A stretch of 37,273 nt of DNA from Ferrovibrio sp. (GTDB lineage: Bacteria; Pseudomonadota; Alphaproteobacteria; Ferrovibrionales; Ferrovibrionaceae): contig NZ_JANLJJ010000011.1 in assembly GCF_029255545.1 (NCBI RefSeq), forward strand, positions 1 to 37,273, in the 5' to 3' direction. Each line of letters opens with the position of its first letter. Position 1 is the first letter of the stretch. Below are positions 24,369-32,871 of this stretch, piece by piece. Position numbers and translations under genes: made by a program. The notes below the pieces were generated by a model. It was not told the origin of the DNA, searched no databases, and saw only the letters and a program-made list of their open reading frames with translations.

Positions 24369-25697
24369 ATGGCCGTCGCCTCTTCCGCCGTCCCGAACGA
24401 TCTCGAATCCTTCTGGATGCCGTTCACCGCCAACCGCCAGTTCAAGGCCAAGCCGCGCCTGCTGGTGGGCGCCAAGGACATGCATTACACCACCCATGAC
24501 GGCCGCCAGGTGATCGACGGCAGCGCCGGCCTGTGGTGCGTCAATGCCGGCCATTGCCGCCAGCCGATCGTGGATGCGATCCAGAAGCAGGCCGCCGAGA
24601 TGGACTTCGCGCCCACTTTCCAGATGGGCCACCCCAAGGCTTTTGAATTCGCCGCCCGCCTCGCCCATCTGGCGCCGGGCGACCTCAACCACGTCTTCTT
24701 CGCCAATTCCGGTTCGGAAGCGGTCGATACCGCGCTGAAAATTGCCATCGCCTATCACCGCGCCCGCGGCGAAGGCGCCCGCACCCGCCTGATCGGCCGC
24801 GAGCGCGGCTACCACGGCGTCGGCTTCGGCGGCATCTCGGTGGGTGGTATCGTCTCGAACCGCAAGGTGTTCGGCCCGATGCTGGCCGGCGTGGACCACC
24901 TGCCGCATACCCACAGCCTGAAGGACATGGCCTTCTCGAAGGGCCAGCCGGAATGGGGCGCGCATCTGGCCGACGAGCTGGAGCGCATCATCGCCCTGCA
25001 TGATGCCAGCACCATCGCCGCCGTGATCGTCGAGCCGGTGGCCGGCTCGACCGGCGTGCTGGTGCCGCCGAAGGGCTATTTGCAGAAGCTGCGGCAGATC
25101 TGCGACAAACACGGCATCCTGCTGATTTTCGACGAAGTGATCACCGGTTTCGGTCGCACCGGCGCGGCCTTCGGCGCCGATACCTTCGGCGTGACCCCCG
25201 ACATGATGACGGTGGCCAAGGGCCTTACCAATGCCGCCGTGCCGGCGGCGGCCGTGTTCACCCGCAAGCATGTGCATGAGGCCTTCATGAGCGGGCCGGA
25301 GCACATGATCGAGCTGTTCCACGGCTATACCTACTCGGCCCATGCGCTGGCCTGCGCCGCCGGCATCGCCACGCTGGACCTCTATCGCGACGAGGGCATT
25401 TTCGAGAATGCCAAGGCGCTGACGCCATATTGGGAAGACGCCGCCCACAGCCTGAAGGGCGTGAGGAACGTCATCGATATCCGCAATTGCGGCATCATGG
25501 CGGCGATCGAGCTGGCCCCGCGCGAGGACGGCCCGACCAAGCGCGGCTACGAGGTATTCGTGAAGGCCTATGAAAGCGGCCTGATGTGTCGCCTGACCGG
25601 CGACACCATTGCACTGTCGCCGCCGCTGATCCTCAACAAGGGCCATATTGACGACATCTTCGGCATCCTGAAGGACGCCATCCAGAGCGTGAACTGA
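24369..25697 (+). CDS. Omega-amino acid:pyruvate (beta-alanine type) aminotransferase
   Basis: A 442-aa class III PLP aminotransferase. It opens DLESFWMPFTANRQFKAKPR, the signature N-terminus of beta-alanine/omega-amino-acid:pyruvate transaminases. PLP site: NSGSEAVDTALK (phosphate, 113-124), D255 in IFDEVITGFGRTG, and the Schiff-base lysine K284 in TVAKGLTN. VEPVAGSTGV carries E223. It would move the amino group of an omega-amino acid or amine to pyruvate, giving a semialdehyde and alanine. The start at 24369 has GGAG 10 bases upstream; the frame is open to 24255 without similarity. It is divergent from the PuuR-like regulator. Taurine, putrescine-type amines or aromatic amines are alternative substrates. 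Confidence 0.93.
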   Translation: MAVASSAVPNDLESFWMPFTANRQFKAKPRLLVGAKDMHYTTHDGRQVIDGSAGLWCVNAGHCRQPIVDAIQKQAAEMDFAPTFQMGHPKAFEFAARLAHLAPGDLNHVFFANSGSEAVDTALKIAIAYHRARGEGARTRLIGRERGYHGVGFGGISVGGIVSNRKVFGPMLAGVDHLPHTHSLKDMAFSKGQPEWGAHLADELERIIALHDASTIAAVIVEPVAGSTGVLVPPKGYLQKLRQICDKHGILLIFDEVITGFGRTGAAFGADTFGVTPDMMTVAKGLTNAAVPAAAVFTRKHVHEAFMSGPEHMIELFHGYTYSAHALACAAGIATLDLYRDEGIFENAKALTPYWEDAAHSLKGVRNVIDIRNCGIMAAIELAPREDGPTKRGYEVFVKAYESGLMCRLTGDTIALSPPLILNKGHIDDIFGILKDAIQSVN

Positions 25698-25722
25698 CCC
25701 GCAGCCAGCCATGCTCCATGGA

Positions 25723-25756
25723 AAAAGCCCGGCCCAGGATTCTGGGTCGGGCTTTT
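25723..25756. terminator. Strong bidirectional terminator after the transaminase
   Basis: Two 15-base arms (25723-25737 and 25742-25756), AAAAGCCCG-GCCCAG and CTGGGT-CGGGCTTTT, pair with a single G-U wobble around the 4-base loop GATT. T-tracts on both outer sides allow termination in both directions: for the transaminase on plus and for the SRPBCC gene, which stops at 25763, on minus. Confidence 0.9.
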
Positions 25757-25762
25757 CGTTAG

Positions 25763-26338
25763 TTATTCGGGGAAATGCTTTCGATAGACCGGCTGCAGCT
25801 TGTCGAACTTCGTCCAGTAAGCTGGCGCCGGATCGCCATTCATCTGGGCGACCAGAACACCCAGATGCACATGCCAGCCACAGGAGACCATCAGGCCTTC
25901 CTGGTTGCTGGTCAGGCGGCGATGCGTCAGCACCAGCAGCACATCCTTGCCTTTCGGCGTCAGCTCGAACACAACCTCCGAGGCCGGACTGCCATCACCG
26001 TTATCGCCCCAGGTCATGCCCAGCAGGCGGCGCGGTTCGTACAGCGTGATGCGGCCATTCTGGGTGATGGGGCCCGTGTAGGGCTGGAGCCATTCGGGTA
26101 CGGGCTCACCCACCGGCGCCAGCTTGGCGTTGTGGAAATTCAGCGTCACCTTGCCGCCGACGCGCAGTTCCATCTCGCCGGCCGCCAGCCAGGCGCCACG
26201 CTTCTCCGAATCGGTGATGTAGTCCCAGACCCGCTCGATGGGGCCGGGCAGCAGGCGTTCGAAACGCACGGCGCCGGATTCCATGACCTTGCCGTAGGCA
26301 TCGTTGTCGAGCACGTGTTTCATGGAGAGATTGTTCAT
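25763..26338 (-). CDS. SRPBCC (AHSA1-type) family protein
   Basis: A 191-aa START/SRPBCC-fold protein of the AHSA1 type. It shows VRFERLLPGPIERVWDYITDSEKRGAWLA (strand 1 and first helices), ELRVGGKVTLNFHN, and GRITLYEPRRLLGMTWGD; the ligand pocket type is unknown. A GTG at 26341 is in frame, but the ATG at 26338 overlaps the regulator stop as TGATG, so the ATG is chosen and translational coupling is likely. ArsR plus SRPBCC pairs are common in Proteobacteria and Actinobacteria; the SRPBCC partner is often assumed to bind a small lipophilic molecule, but its job here is unknown. Confidence 0.88.
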   Translation of the reverse strand: MNNLSMKHVLDNDAYGKVMESGAVRFERLLPGPIERVWDYITDSEKRGAWLAAGEMELRVGGKVTLNFHNAKLAPVGEPVPEWLQPYTGPITQNGRITLYEPRRLLGMTWGDNGDGSPASEVVFELTPKGKDVLLVLTHRRLTSNQEGLMVSCGWHVHLGVLVAQMNGDPAPAYWTKFDKLQPVYRKHFPE

Positions 26339-26670
26339 CACTTGCTTCCTTTCGCTTTTGTCCTCGGCTTCCCGGGTTTGCGCAGCTCCTGTTCCAGGAT
26401 ATCCAGTCGCGGCGCCCAGAAACGGCGCACGCGATCCAGCCAGGCGTCGATCTCGGCCAGGCCGCTGGGATTGAGTTCGTAGATCCGCCGCTGGCCATCG
26501 ACGCGCACGCGCACCAGCCCGGCCTCGCGCAGGACTTTCAGGTGCTGCGACACGGCCGGCGCCGAGATCGCAAAACCTTCCGCGATCTCGCCAGCCGCGC
26601 GTTCGCCGCGACCCAGCAATTCGACAATCTGACGGCGGGTGGGATCGGCCAGGGCAGTGAAGTGTTCCAT
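26338..26670 (-). CDS. ArsR-family winged-helix transcriptional regulator
   Basis: A 110-aa ArsR/SmtB-fold repressor. FTALADPTRRQIVELLGRGERAAGEIAEGF, then SAPAVSQHLKVLREAGLVRVRVDGQRRIYELNP are the recognition helix and beta-wing. The metal-binding cysteine motif (ELCVCDL) of arsenic and cadmium sensors is absent, so this belongs to the metal-independent group that is usually coupled to SRPBCC genes. A lysine/arginine-rich tail follows. It sits directly behind an AT-rich region with a 12-bp palindrome at 26692-26703, which is probably its own operator. Confidence 0.92.
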   Translation of the reverse strand: MEHFTALADPTRRQIVELLGRGERAAGEIAEGFAISAPAVSQHLKVLREAGLVRVRVDGQRRIYELNPSGLAEIDAWLDRVRRFWAPRLDILEQELRKPGKPRTKAKGSK

Positions 26671-26677
26671 GGCGCTT

Positions 26678-26706
26678 ATGTTTAATTTATAACTTAATTA
26701 AGTCAA
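26678..26706 (-). promoter_or_regulatory. ArsR operator palindrome and promoter candidate
   Basis: ACTTAATTAAGT at 26692-26703 is a perfect 12-bp palindrome in an AT-rich stretch that is unlike the surrounding DNA. TTGACT (26706-26701 on the minus strand) overlaps it and can act as a -35, with AAACAT (26683-26678) as a weak -10 after 17 bases. Transcription would then start at or next to the ATG (26670), giving a nearly leaderless message. Confidence 0.5.
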
Positions 26707-26755
26707 TACTTATTTTTAAATACCACGGCCCGACCCATAAAGCCCGGTTTTTCAG

Positions 26756-28480
26756 CTACATGGTCTGCCGCAGCAACGGCCGCAGCGCTTTCAGCGGCCG
26801 GGTGTTGAGGATGTCGGCTTTCTCCAGCCAGCCGCGGCGGGCCTGGCCGACACCATGCCGCAGATTGGCGAAATCCGCCGCCCGATGCGCGTCGGAACCG
26901 ACCGCCACCAGCACGCCCTCGTCCTTCGCCTGCCGGCAATAGATATCGAGCAGATCGAGCCGCTCCGGATGGGCGTTCAATTCGAGATGGCAGCCCCGCT
27001 CCTTCGCGTGCCGGATCAGGCGCGCCATGTCGACATCATAGGGTTCGCGGTCCGGAATCAGCCGGCCGGTGGGATGCGCCAGGATGGTGAAATGCGGATG
27101 GTCCATCGCCTTCATGATCCGCGTGGTCTGCGTCTCACGGCTCAGGCCGAAACTGCTATGCACCGCGCCGATCACCAGATCGAGCCGGCCGAGCACGCCG
27201 TCCGGCAGGTCCAGCCGGCCATCATCGAGGATGTCCACCTCAATGCCCTTGAGCACGGTGATGCCGGATCGGCCTTCATTGAAGCGGTCGATCTCGTCGA
27301 TCTGTCGCAGCAGACGCCGCGCATCCAGCCCATGGGCAATCGTGACTTTGCGGGAATGTTCGGTGATGGCGATATAGTCCAGGCCAAGCGCCTGGGCGGC
27401 AGCAGCCATGCCGGCGATGGTTTCCTGGCCATCGCTGGCCCTGGTGTGGCAATGCAGGTCGCCGCGCAGATCATCGAATTCCACCAGCCTGGGCAGCCAG
27501 CCCGCCCTCGCGGCATCGATCTCGCCGCGATCCTCGCGCAGCTCGGGCGGAATCCAGGCCAGGTCAAGGCAACGATAAACCGACTCTTCGGTATCGCCGG
27601 CCACGATCCTGTCGCCGCGGAAAACGCCGTATTCGCTGATCTTCAGGCCACGCGCCTGCGCCAGCCGGCGGATCGCGATATTGTGGGCCTTGCTGCCGGT
27701 GAAATAAACCATGGCCGCGCCGTAGCTGGCTTCTGGCAGAACGCGCAGATCGACCTGCAGGCCGCAGCGCAGGATCACGGTGGCGCGCGTGGTGCCGCTG
27801 GCGACAGTTTGCGCCACCTCGTCATAGGCGGTGAAGCGCGCGATCACCTTCGCGCCAGCCTTCGCGGTGACAAGAACATCCAGATCGCCCACCGTTTCGC
27901 GCGCCCGCCGGTAGCTGCCGGCAATCTCCACCCGCATCACCCCCGGCGTCGCCCGCAGATACTCCACCAGCGGGCCAGCATATTCGGCCGCCGTGGAGAG
28001 CTTGAAGCGGCGGCCCGTCTCGCTGCGCTTGACCAGGGCCTGCAGCAACCGCTGCTCGGTCTTGATGCCGAAGCCGGGCAGGCCACGGATGCGACCATCG
28101 CGGGCCGCCCGCTCGAGCTGGGCCGGGGTGTGGACGTCCAGTTCGTCATACAAAAGCTTGACCCGCTTGGGCCCGAGGCCGGGCAGGACCAGCAGGTCGG
28201 CCAGGCCCGGCGGCACCTCGCGACGCAGCTTCTGCAGGGTCTGGCAGCGGCCGGTCGCGACGATTTCGCGCATCTTGCCTTCAAGATCCGCGCCGATGCC
28301 GGGAATATGCGGCAGGTCGCGGCCTTGGCGAATCAGGCCGGCAACATCGAGGCTGCTGCCATCCAGCATGCGGGCGGCATTGCGGTAGGCGCGGATGCGG
28401 AAGGGATTCGCCGCCTCGATCTCCAGGAGGTCGGCGATCTCGCGGAAGATCGCGGCGATATCGCTGTTATGGACGGTCAT
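26756..28480 (-). CDS. polX: Family X DNA polymerase with PHP domain
   Basis: A 574-aa bacterial PolX, implicated in base-excision and gap repair. The 8-kDa and fingers region holds helix-hairpin-helix motifs (LPHIPGIGADL, about 56-66; LVLPGLGPKRVKLL, about 97-110; LPGFGIKTEQRLL). Polymerase residues are G188-S189 and D199/D201 in AGSYRRARETVGDLDVLV and the third Asp D243 in LQVDLRVL. The C-terminal PHP phosphoesterase starts near 337 with GDLHCHTRASDG (H343, H345) and continues with AITEHS, LKGIEVDIL, HPHFTILAHPTGR and GSDAHRAAD, so the 3'-5' exonuclease metal site appears complete. The gene is last of the minus-strand cluster, 78 bases after the CMD-like gene. Confidence 0.96.
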   Translation of the reverse strand: MTVHNSDIAAIFREIADLLEIEAANPFRIRAYRNAARMLDGSSLDVAGLIRQGRDLPHIPGIGADLEGKMREIVATGRCQTLQKLRREVPPGLADLLVLPGLGPKRVKLLYDELDVHTPAQLERAARDGRIRGLPGFGIKTEQRLLQALVKRSETGRRFKLSTAAEYAGPLVEYLRATPGVMRVEIAGSYRRARETVGDLDVLVTAKAGAKVIARFTAYDEVAQTVASGTTRATVILRCGLQVDLRVLPEASYGAAMVYFTGSKAHNIAIRRLAQARGLKISEYGVFRGDRIVAGDTEESVYRCLDLAWIPPELREDRGEIDAARAGWLPRLVEFDDLRGDLHCHTRASDGQETIAGMAAAAQALGLDYIAITEHSRKVTIAHGLDARRLLRQIDEIDRFNEGRSGITVLKGIEVDILDDGRLDLPDGVLGRLDLVIGAVHSSFGLSRETQTTRIMKAMDHPHFTILAHPTGRLIPDREPYDVDMARLIRHAKERGCHLELNAHPERLDLLDIYCRQAKDEGVLVAVGSDAHRAADFANLRHGVGQARRGWLEKADILNTRPLKALRPLLRQTM

Positions 28481-28558
28481 GGACCCGCGGCCGGTTTGCG
28501 CCAGCCATTCTACAGCGCAAACCGGCCTGGGCAGACAGAGTTTTTAACGATTGGAGAA

Positions 28559-28966
28559 TCAGCCCTTTTTCCCGACCACACCGGCTGCCTGCAGCACCTC
28601 GTTGGCGGCCTTGAAGGCGTCAAGCCCGGCCGGAATGCCGCAATAGATCGTGGCATGCAGCAGCACTTCCTTGATTTCGTCGACGCTGACGCCGTTATTC
28701 AGCGCGCCCTTCACATGCAGCTTGATTTCCGGCGCGCGATTCAGCGCCGTCAGCATGGCGAGGTTGAGCATGCTGCGCGTCTTGCGGTCCAGGCCCGGCC
28801 GATCCCAGCCATAACCCCAGCACCATTCGGTGGTGATGTGCTGGAATGCCATCATGAAATCATTGGCATTAGCGATCGACGCGTCGACATAATCCTTGCC
28901 CAGCACCTCGCGGCGCACTTTCAGGCCGGCTTCGAACAGCGCCCTGGTCTCGTCTTCTTTTGCCAT
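28559..28966 (-). CDS. Carboxymuconolactone decarboxylase-like protein (PcaC type)
   Basis: A 135-aa all-helical CMD-family protein, similar in length to PcaC. MLNLAMLTALNRAPEIKLHVKGALNNGVSVDEIKEVLLHATIYCGIPAG is the family core; the H-x(3)-Y-C-G-x-P-x-G segment around residue 108 replaces the CXXC of AhpD, so this is the decarboxylase type rather than the peroxidase type. The rest of the protocatechuate pathway is absent here, so the true reaction is uncertain. The ORF starts 20 bases after the HCCA-isomerase-like stop and is probably co-transcribed with it. Confidence 0.88.
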   Translation of the reverse strand: MAKEDETRALFEAGLKVRREVLGKDYVDASIANANDFMMAFQHITTEWCWGYGWDRPGLDRKTRSMLNLAMLTALNRAPEIKLHVKGALNNGVSVDEIKEVLLHATIYCGIPAGLDAFKAANEVLQAAGVVGKKG

Positions 28967-28986
28967 CGTCTCTTGTCTCCCTGCCG

Positions 28987-29586
28987 TTAGCCGCGCGCCA
29001 GCCTGCGCTCGACGAAATCGAGCCTGTCCTGGCCCCAGAAGATTTCGCCGTCAATGACATAGGACGGTGCGCCGAACACATTGGCCTCGACGGCCTGCTG
29101 GGTCCCGCGGGCATACTCGGCCTTGATGCCATCGGTTTCCGCCGCCGCGAACAGCTTCGCCGGATCCATCCCGCATTCGGTGAGGATTTCCTCCAGCACC
29201 TCGGGCTCGGCGATGTTGCGGTCCTCGGCCCAGACGGCGCGCATCATGGCATGGGCCAGTCCAACGGCATCCAGCCCGGCATCGCGGGCGGCGATCACCA
29301 GCCGGGCCGCGAGATTCTCGTTCATCGGAAAGAACTGCGGCTGCAGATTGAGCGGCATGCCGAGGAAGTCGCGCCAGCGCTTCAGTTCAACGATGCGATA
29401 GGCCTGTCGCTGCGGCGCCCGCTTGGCCAGCGGCAGGCCGCCGCTGACCGGGAACACCTCGGCGGCCGCCATCGGAATGATCCGCATTTCGGCGCCGTGG
29501 CGTTTGGCGATCTCGGTTAAGCGCTGGGAACCCAGATAGGCCCAGGGCGACGCCAGAAACACATAATAGTCGATCCGCTTGGCCAT
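28987..29586 (-). CDS. 2-hydroxychromene-2-carboxylate isomerase-like DsbA-family protein
   Basis: A 199-aa protein of the kappa-GST/DsbA-like isomerase family. IDYYVFLASPWAYLGSQRL has serine S13 where HCCA isomerase has its glutathione-activating serine. The C-terminal motif VFGAPSYVIDGEIFWGQDRLDFVERRL is diagnostic. Such enzymes isomerise aromatic catabolites with glutathione; the DsbA CXXC is missing. With the CMD-like neighbour it suggests a role in aromatic or quinoid compound turnover, which is inference. It begins 11 bases after the dgt stop. Confidence 0.9.
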   Translation of the reverse strand: MAKRIDYYVFLASPWAYLGSQRLTEIAKRHGAEMRIIPMAAAEVFPVSGGLPLAKRAPQRQAYRIVELKRWRDFLGMPLNLQPQFFPMNENLAARLVIAARDAGLDAVGLAHAMMRAVWAEDRNIAEPEVLEEILTECGMDPAKLFAAAETDGIKAEYARGTQQAVEANVFGAPSYVIDGEIFWGQDRLDFVERRLARG

Positions 29587-29597
29587 CCGGCCCTCCC

Positions 29598-30914
29598 TTA
29601 TTGCAAGCCGCGCAGACGCTGGAACTGCTTCAGCGCGTAAGAATCGGTCATGCCGCTGATGAAATCGGTCACGCTCAGCAGCCAGTCATAACGGCTGGCA
29701 GCCGGATCGGGCAGCTGCGGCATCAGCCGCAGCAGGGCATGCTGGCGCGGACTGATTGCCGCAAGATCACCGGCGCGTTCCAGGGCATGATGCGCGTCGC
29801 AGAAGGCAGCCAACAGGCTGGCGAGGATTTCACCACCCATCACTTCGGTCTGGAACCGCTCGCGGGTCTGGAAGATCCGGCTGCGCGTGAAGGCGGCGAT
29901 CTCGGCCAGATGCGGCGCCATGGTGGAATGGCCCAGCAGGTCGCCCCTGAAATCACCGCGCAGGATGGCGGTTTCGTTGTCGCAGAACACGGCGACAGCC
30001 CGGTCGATCAGGTCGCCGATCACCTTGGCGCGCAGATAGGCGATCTTCCAGGTCTCGTCATCGATTTCCTTGTAGCGCGGCGGCAGGCGACGCAGCAGAC
30101 TGAGCATTCTTTCTTCGGCCTCGGCGAAGGTGATGCGGCCGATCTTGAAGCCATCCTCGATATCGATCACCGAGTAGCAGATGTCGTCGGCGGCCTCGAC
30201 CAGATAGGTCAGCGGGTGGCGCGCATAGCGGTCCTCGCCCAGGCGGCTCAGGCCAACGGTCTGCACCATCTCCTCGAACAATTCGGTCTCGGCGGCAAAA
30301 TGCCCGAACTTGCCCTTGGCCGGATCGGCCGCCAGGCTGCCGAAAGGGTATTTCATGAAGGTGGCCAGCGTGGCGCAGGTCAGCCGCAGGCCGCCGGCGT
30401 CACGCCAGTTCTGCAGGCGCGTCATCACCCGGAAGCCCTGGGCATTGCCTTCGAAATGCAGGAAATCAAGTTGCTGCTGCTGGCTCAGCGATGCGATCAG
30501 CCCGGCCCCGGGACCGCTGCGGAACCAGTGCTGGATGGTTGCCTCGCCGAAATGACCGAACGGCGGATTGCCGATATCGTGGCCGATGCAGGCCGCCGCA
30601 ACGATATGACCGAATTCCGCCGCGGTGATATTGCCCAGGCCGCCGCCATGACGCTGCAGCACGGTTTCGCCGACCTGGGCGCCGAGCGAGCGGCCAACGG
30701 AGGAAACCTCCAGAGAATGGGTCAGCCGGTTGCGCACATAGTCGCTCTCGGGAAGCGAGTGGACTTGCGTCTTGTCCTGCAACCTGCGGAAGGCAGAGCA
30801 GAAGACCACGCGGTCCCAGTCCTTCTGGAAAGGATTGCGCGACGGGGTCACCGGCTCGGCGCCGCGGTGACCGAGCCGCTGGGCAGACAACAGCCTGGAC
30901 CATTGCATCGTCAT
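29598..30914 (-). CDS. dgt: Deoxyguanosinetriphosphate triphosphohydrolase-like protein
   Basis: Hydrolyses dGTP (and possibly other dNTPs) to the nucleoside and triphosphate, controlling dNTP pools. The 438-aa product starts MTMQWSRLLSAQRLG, and RNPFQKDWDRVVFCSAFRRLQDKTQV is the conserved N-terminal segment. HD-domain ligands are H66 in NRLTHSLEVSSVGR, H112-D113 in GHDIGNPPFGHFGE, and the later YLVEAADDICYSVIDIEDG region (the last metal Asp). The frame is open to a TTG at 30959, but similarity begins near the ATG at 30914/30908. It heads the cluster with the HCCA-isomerase-like and CMD-like genes. The divergent gene on the other side is the histidine kinase. Confidence 0.94.
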   Translation of the reverse strand: MTMQWSRLLSAQRLGHRGAEPVTPSRNPFQKDWDRVVFCSAFRRLQDKTQVHSLPESDYVRNRLTHSLEVSSVGRSLGAQVGETVLQRHGGGLGNITAAEFGHIVAAACIGHDIGNPPFGHFGEATIQHWFRSGPGAGLIASLSQQQQLDFLHFEGNAQGFRVMTRLQNWRDAGGLRLTCATLATFMKYPFGSLAADPAKGKFGHFAAETELFEEMVQTVGLSRLGEDRYARHPLTYLVEAADDICYSVIDIEDGFKIGRITFAEAEERMLSLLRRLPPRYKEIDDETWKIAYLRAKVIGDLIDRAVAVFCDNETAILRGDFRGDLLGHSTMAPHLAEIAAFTRSRIFQTRERFQTEVMGGEILASLLAAFCDAHHALERAGDLAAISPRQHALLRLMPQLPDPAASRYDWLLSVTDFISGMTDSYALKQFQRLRGLQ

Positions 30915-31052
30915 GACCGCACTGTGAAGAGAATGACTTTCGCTTTCAAGAGCTTGCAATCATCACAAAGACCGGCGCAGAAGTTTTGATTGCGTTGACC
31001 ACGCCCGAGATAGGATGATTAGCGCGTACACAAATACAACGTTGGCGTTTTC

Positions 31053-32768
31053 ATGGTCATTCCGACGATTGCCGTTGCCGCGACCGCTGCCCCGCTGATC
31101 GTTGCTTTGGCCTGCCTGTTTGCCTACCGCAAGCTTGGTGGCGGCCGCCATCTGCTGTTCTGGGCCATCGCCCATGCCGGCCTGCCCATCCCCTTCGCGA
31201 TCATTGGCTTCAGCAGCTGGCCCCTCGCGCCCGACCGCGTGCTTTCGGTGATCTCGGTCGCCGTCATCCTGCTGTCTGCGGTAATGCTGGCCAGCGGCAT
31301 CCGCGTGCAGACCGGCCGCAACGACCGGCTGGAAGTGACGCTGGCCGTGGCCGTCGCGCTCACGATCTGCACGTTGCTGGTCCAGCAGCTGACCGGCCTG
31401 ACCTATCCCATCCCCACCGTCATCGGCGCAGCCTGCCTGCTCTATGCCGGCACGCTGCTGATGCTGCACCGGCGCTCGGCATTGTATTTCCTCACTGGCC
31501 TGCTGCTGCTGGCGCGAGGCTGCATGGCCGTCTATTACGCGATCGGCCTGAGCGAGCTCGGCCCGCAACTGAATGGCGCGCTCTCGGGCTCGATCTTCGC
31601 CAATCTCCTGACCGGACTCGGCCTGATGATGATCGAGTTCGACAATGCGCGGCAGCGCGAGCATGCCACCCGCGAAGACGAGCAGGAAACCCGCAAATTC
31701 CTCGAAGCCCTGATGGATGCCATGCCGGCAACCATGACCTACAAGGACAGCGACCTGCGCTACCGGCTGGCCAACCGTGCGGTGCGGGAACTGCTGAAAC
31801 CCTTCAACACCGATCCGATTGGCCGGACCTGGAGCGAGATTGCCGGGCCGGAGGCCGCCGCCGTCGTGGACCGGCAGGATCGCGCCATCCTGGATACCGG
31901 TGAGTCGTTGCACATGGAACAGGGCTGGACCGGGCCGGACGGCAAGCCAATCATCGCCCTGGCCCAGAAGGTGCCGCTGAAGGATGAAGACGGCCGCGTG
32001 GTCGGCATCATCACCTGCGGCATTGACATCACGCGGCTGAAGGAAACCGAGGTGCAGTTGATCGAGCAGCGCGAGGCGGCGGAAACCGCCAGCCGGGCCA
32101 AGACGGCTTTCCTGGCCAATATGAGCCATGAGCTGCGCACGCCGCTGAATGCCATCATTGGCTTCGCCGAGATGATGGCGGTGGGCTATACCGGCACATT
32201 GACGCCGCGCCAGCAGGATTATGCCATCAACATCCGGCAATCGGGCGAGCATCTGCTGCGCCTGGTGAACGACATTCTCGACCTGTCGCGCCTGGAGAAC
32301 GGGCGGGTTGAGCTCAACATCACCGAGTGCGACTTCGACACGCTGGCTCAAAGCGCGCTGGCCATGGTGGAGCCGCAGGCGCGCGAGGGCGGCATCAAGC
32401 TGGCTTTCACGCCCTGCCGGCTGACCGTCCGCGCCGACGAGCGCGCCCTGATCCAGATTCTGGTGAACCTGATGGGCAATGCCGTGAAATTCAATCGGCC
32501 CGAGGGCAGCGTCAGCCTGCAGGCCAGTAGCAAGGCAGGCGTGGTGAGCATCCGCGTCGAGGATACCGGCATCGGCATGAGCGATGCCGAAAGCCGCAGC
32601 GCCACCCAGCCTTTTCATCGCATCGACGCCTATCGCGCCCGTGCCAATAGCGGCGCCGGGCTTGGCCTGTCGATCTGCCGCAGTCTGGTTGAATTGCACG
32701 GCGGCCGACTGGAGATCAGGAGCCGCGCCGGCGCCGGCACCTGCGTCGAGGTCCTGCTGCCGGCCTGA
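31053..32768 (+). CDS. Membrane-bound PAS-containing sensor histidine kinase (orphan)
   Basis: A 571-aa sensor kinase. The N-terminus has six or seven membrane helices (about residues 4-195). A PAS domain follows (about 212-335; FLEALMDAMPATMTYKDSDLRYRLANRA, GIITCGIDITRLKE). The dimerisation domain has the phospho-acceptor H359 in FLANMSHELRTPLNAIIGFAEMM. The ATPase domain shows ILVNLMGNAVKFN (N box), VEDTGIGM (G1) and SGAGLGLSICRSLVELHGG (G2). No response regulator is adjacent, so it is an orphan. It precedes tctC by 103 bases on the same strand. The membrane sensor lacks a periplasmic domain, so the signal may be membrane-embedded or redox. The start codon has no clear SD. Confidence 0.94.
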   Translation: MVIPTIAVAATAAPLIVALACLFAYRKLGGGRHLLFWAIAHAGLPIPFAIIGFSSWPLAPDRVLSVISVAVILLSAVMLASGIRVQTGRNDRLEVTLAVAVALTICTLLVQQLTGLTYPIPTVIGAACLLYAGTLLMLHRRSALYFLTGLLLLARGCMAVYYAIGLSELGPQLNGALSGSIFANLLTGLGLMMIEFDNARQREHATREDEQETRKFLEALMDAMPATMTYKDSDLRYRLANRAVRELLKPFNTDPIGRTWSEIAGPEAAAVVDRQDRAILDTGESLHMEQGWTGPDGKPIIALAQKVPLKDEDGRVVGIITCGIDITRLKETEVQLIEQREAAETASRAKTAFLANMSHELRTPLNAIIGFAEMMAVGYTGTLTPRQQDYAINIRQSGEHLLRLVNDILDLSRLENGRVELNITECDFDTLAQSALAMVEPQAREGGIKLAFTPCRLTVRADERALIQILVNLMGNAVKFNRPEGSVSLQASSKAGVVSIRVEDTGIGMSDAESRSATQPFHRIDAYRARANSGAGLGLSICRSLVELHGGRLEIRSRAGAGTCVEVLLPA

Positions 32769-32806
32769 CCATTCCGGGTCAAGCCGAATTTTCCTGCACC
32801 ATCCAC

Positions 32807-32836
32807 TTGTCATCCCCGGGGCAAGCCGGCTCTACT
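32807..32836 (+). promoter_or_regulatory. Promoter candidate for tctCBA
   Basis: TTGTCA at 32807-32812 (5 of 6 to consensus), an 18-base spacer, and TCTACT at 32831-32836 (4 of 6). Start near 32843, followed by a strong SD GGGAGGA at 32861-32867. It would make tctCBA expression independent of the kinase gene upstream. Confidence 0.4.
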
Positions 32837-32871
32837 CCCGATAACGAATACTGTCGTCCAGGGAGGACATC

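Noticed and set aside
24351-25712. Long minus-strand frame opposite the transaminase
   Set aside because: Same shadow effect; the transaminase on plus has all catalytic residues, and this frame has no recognisable motif.
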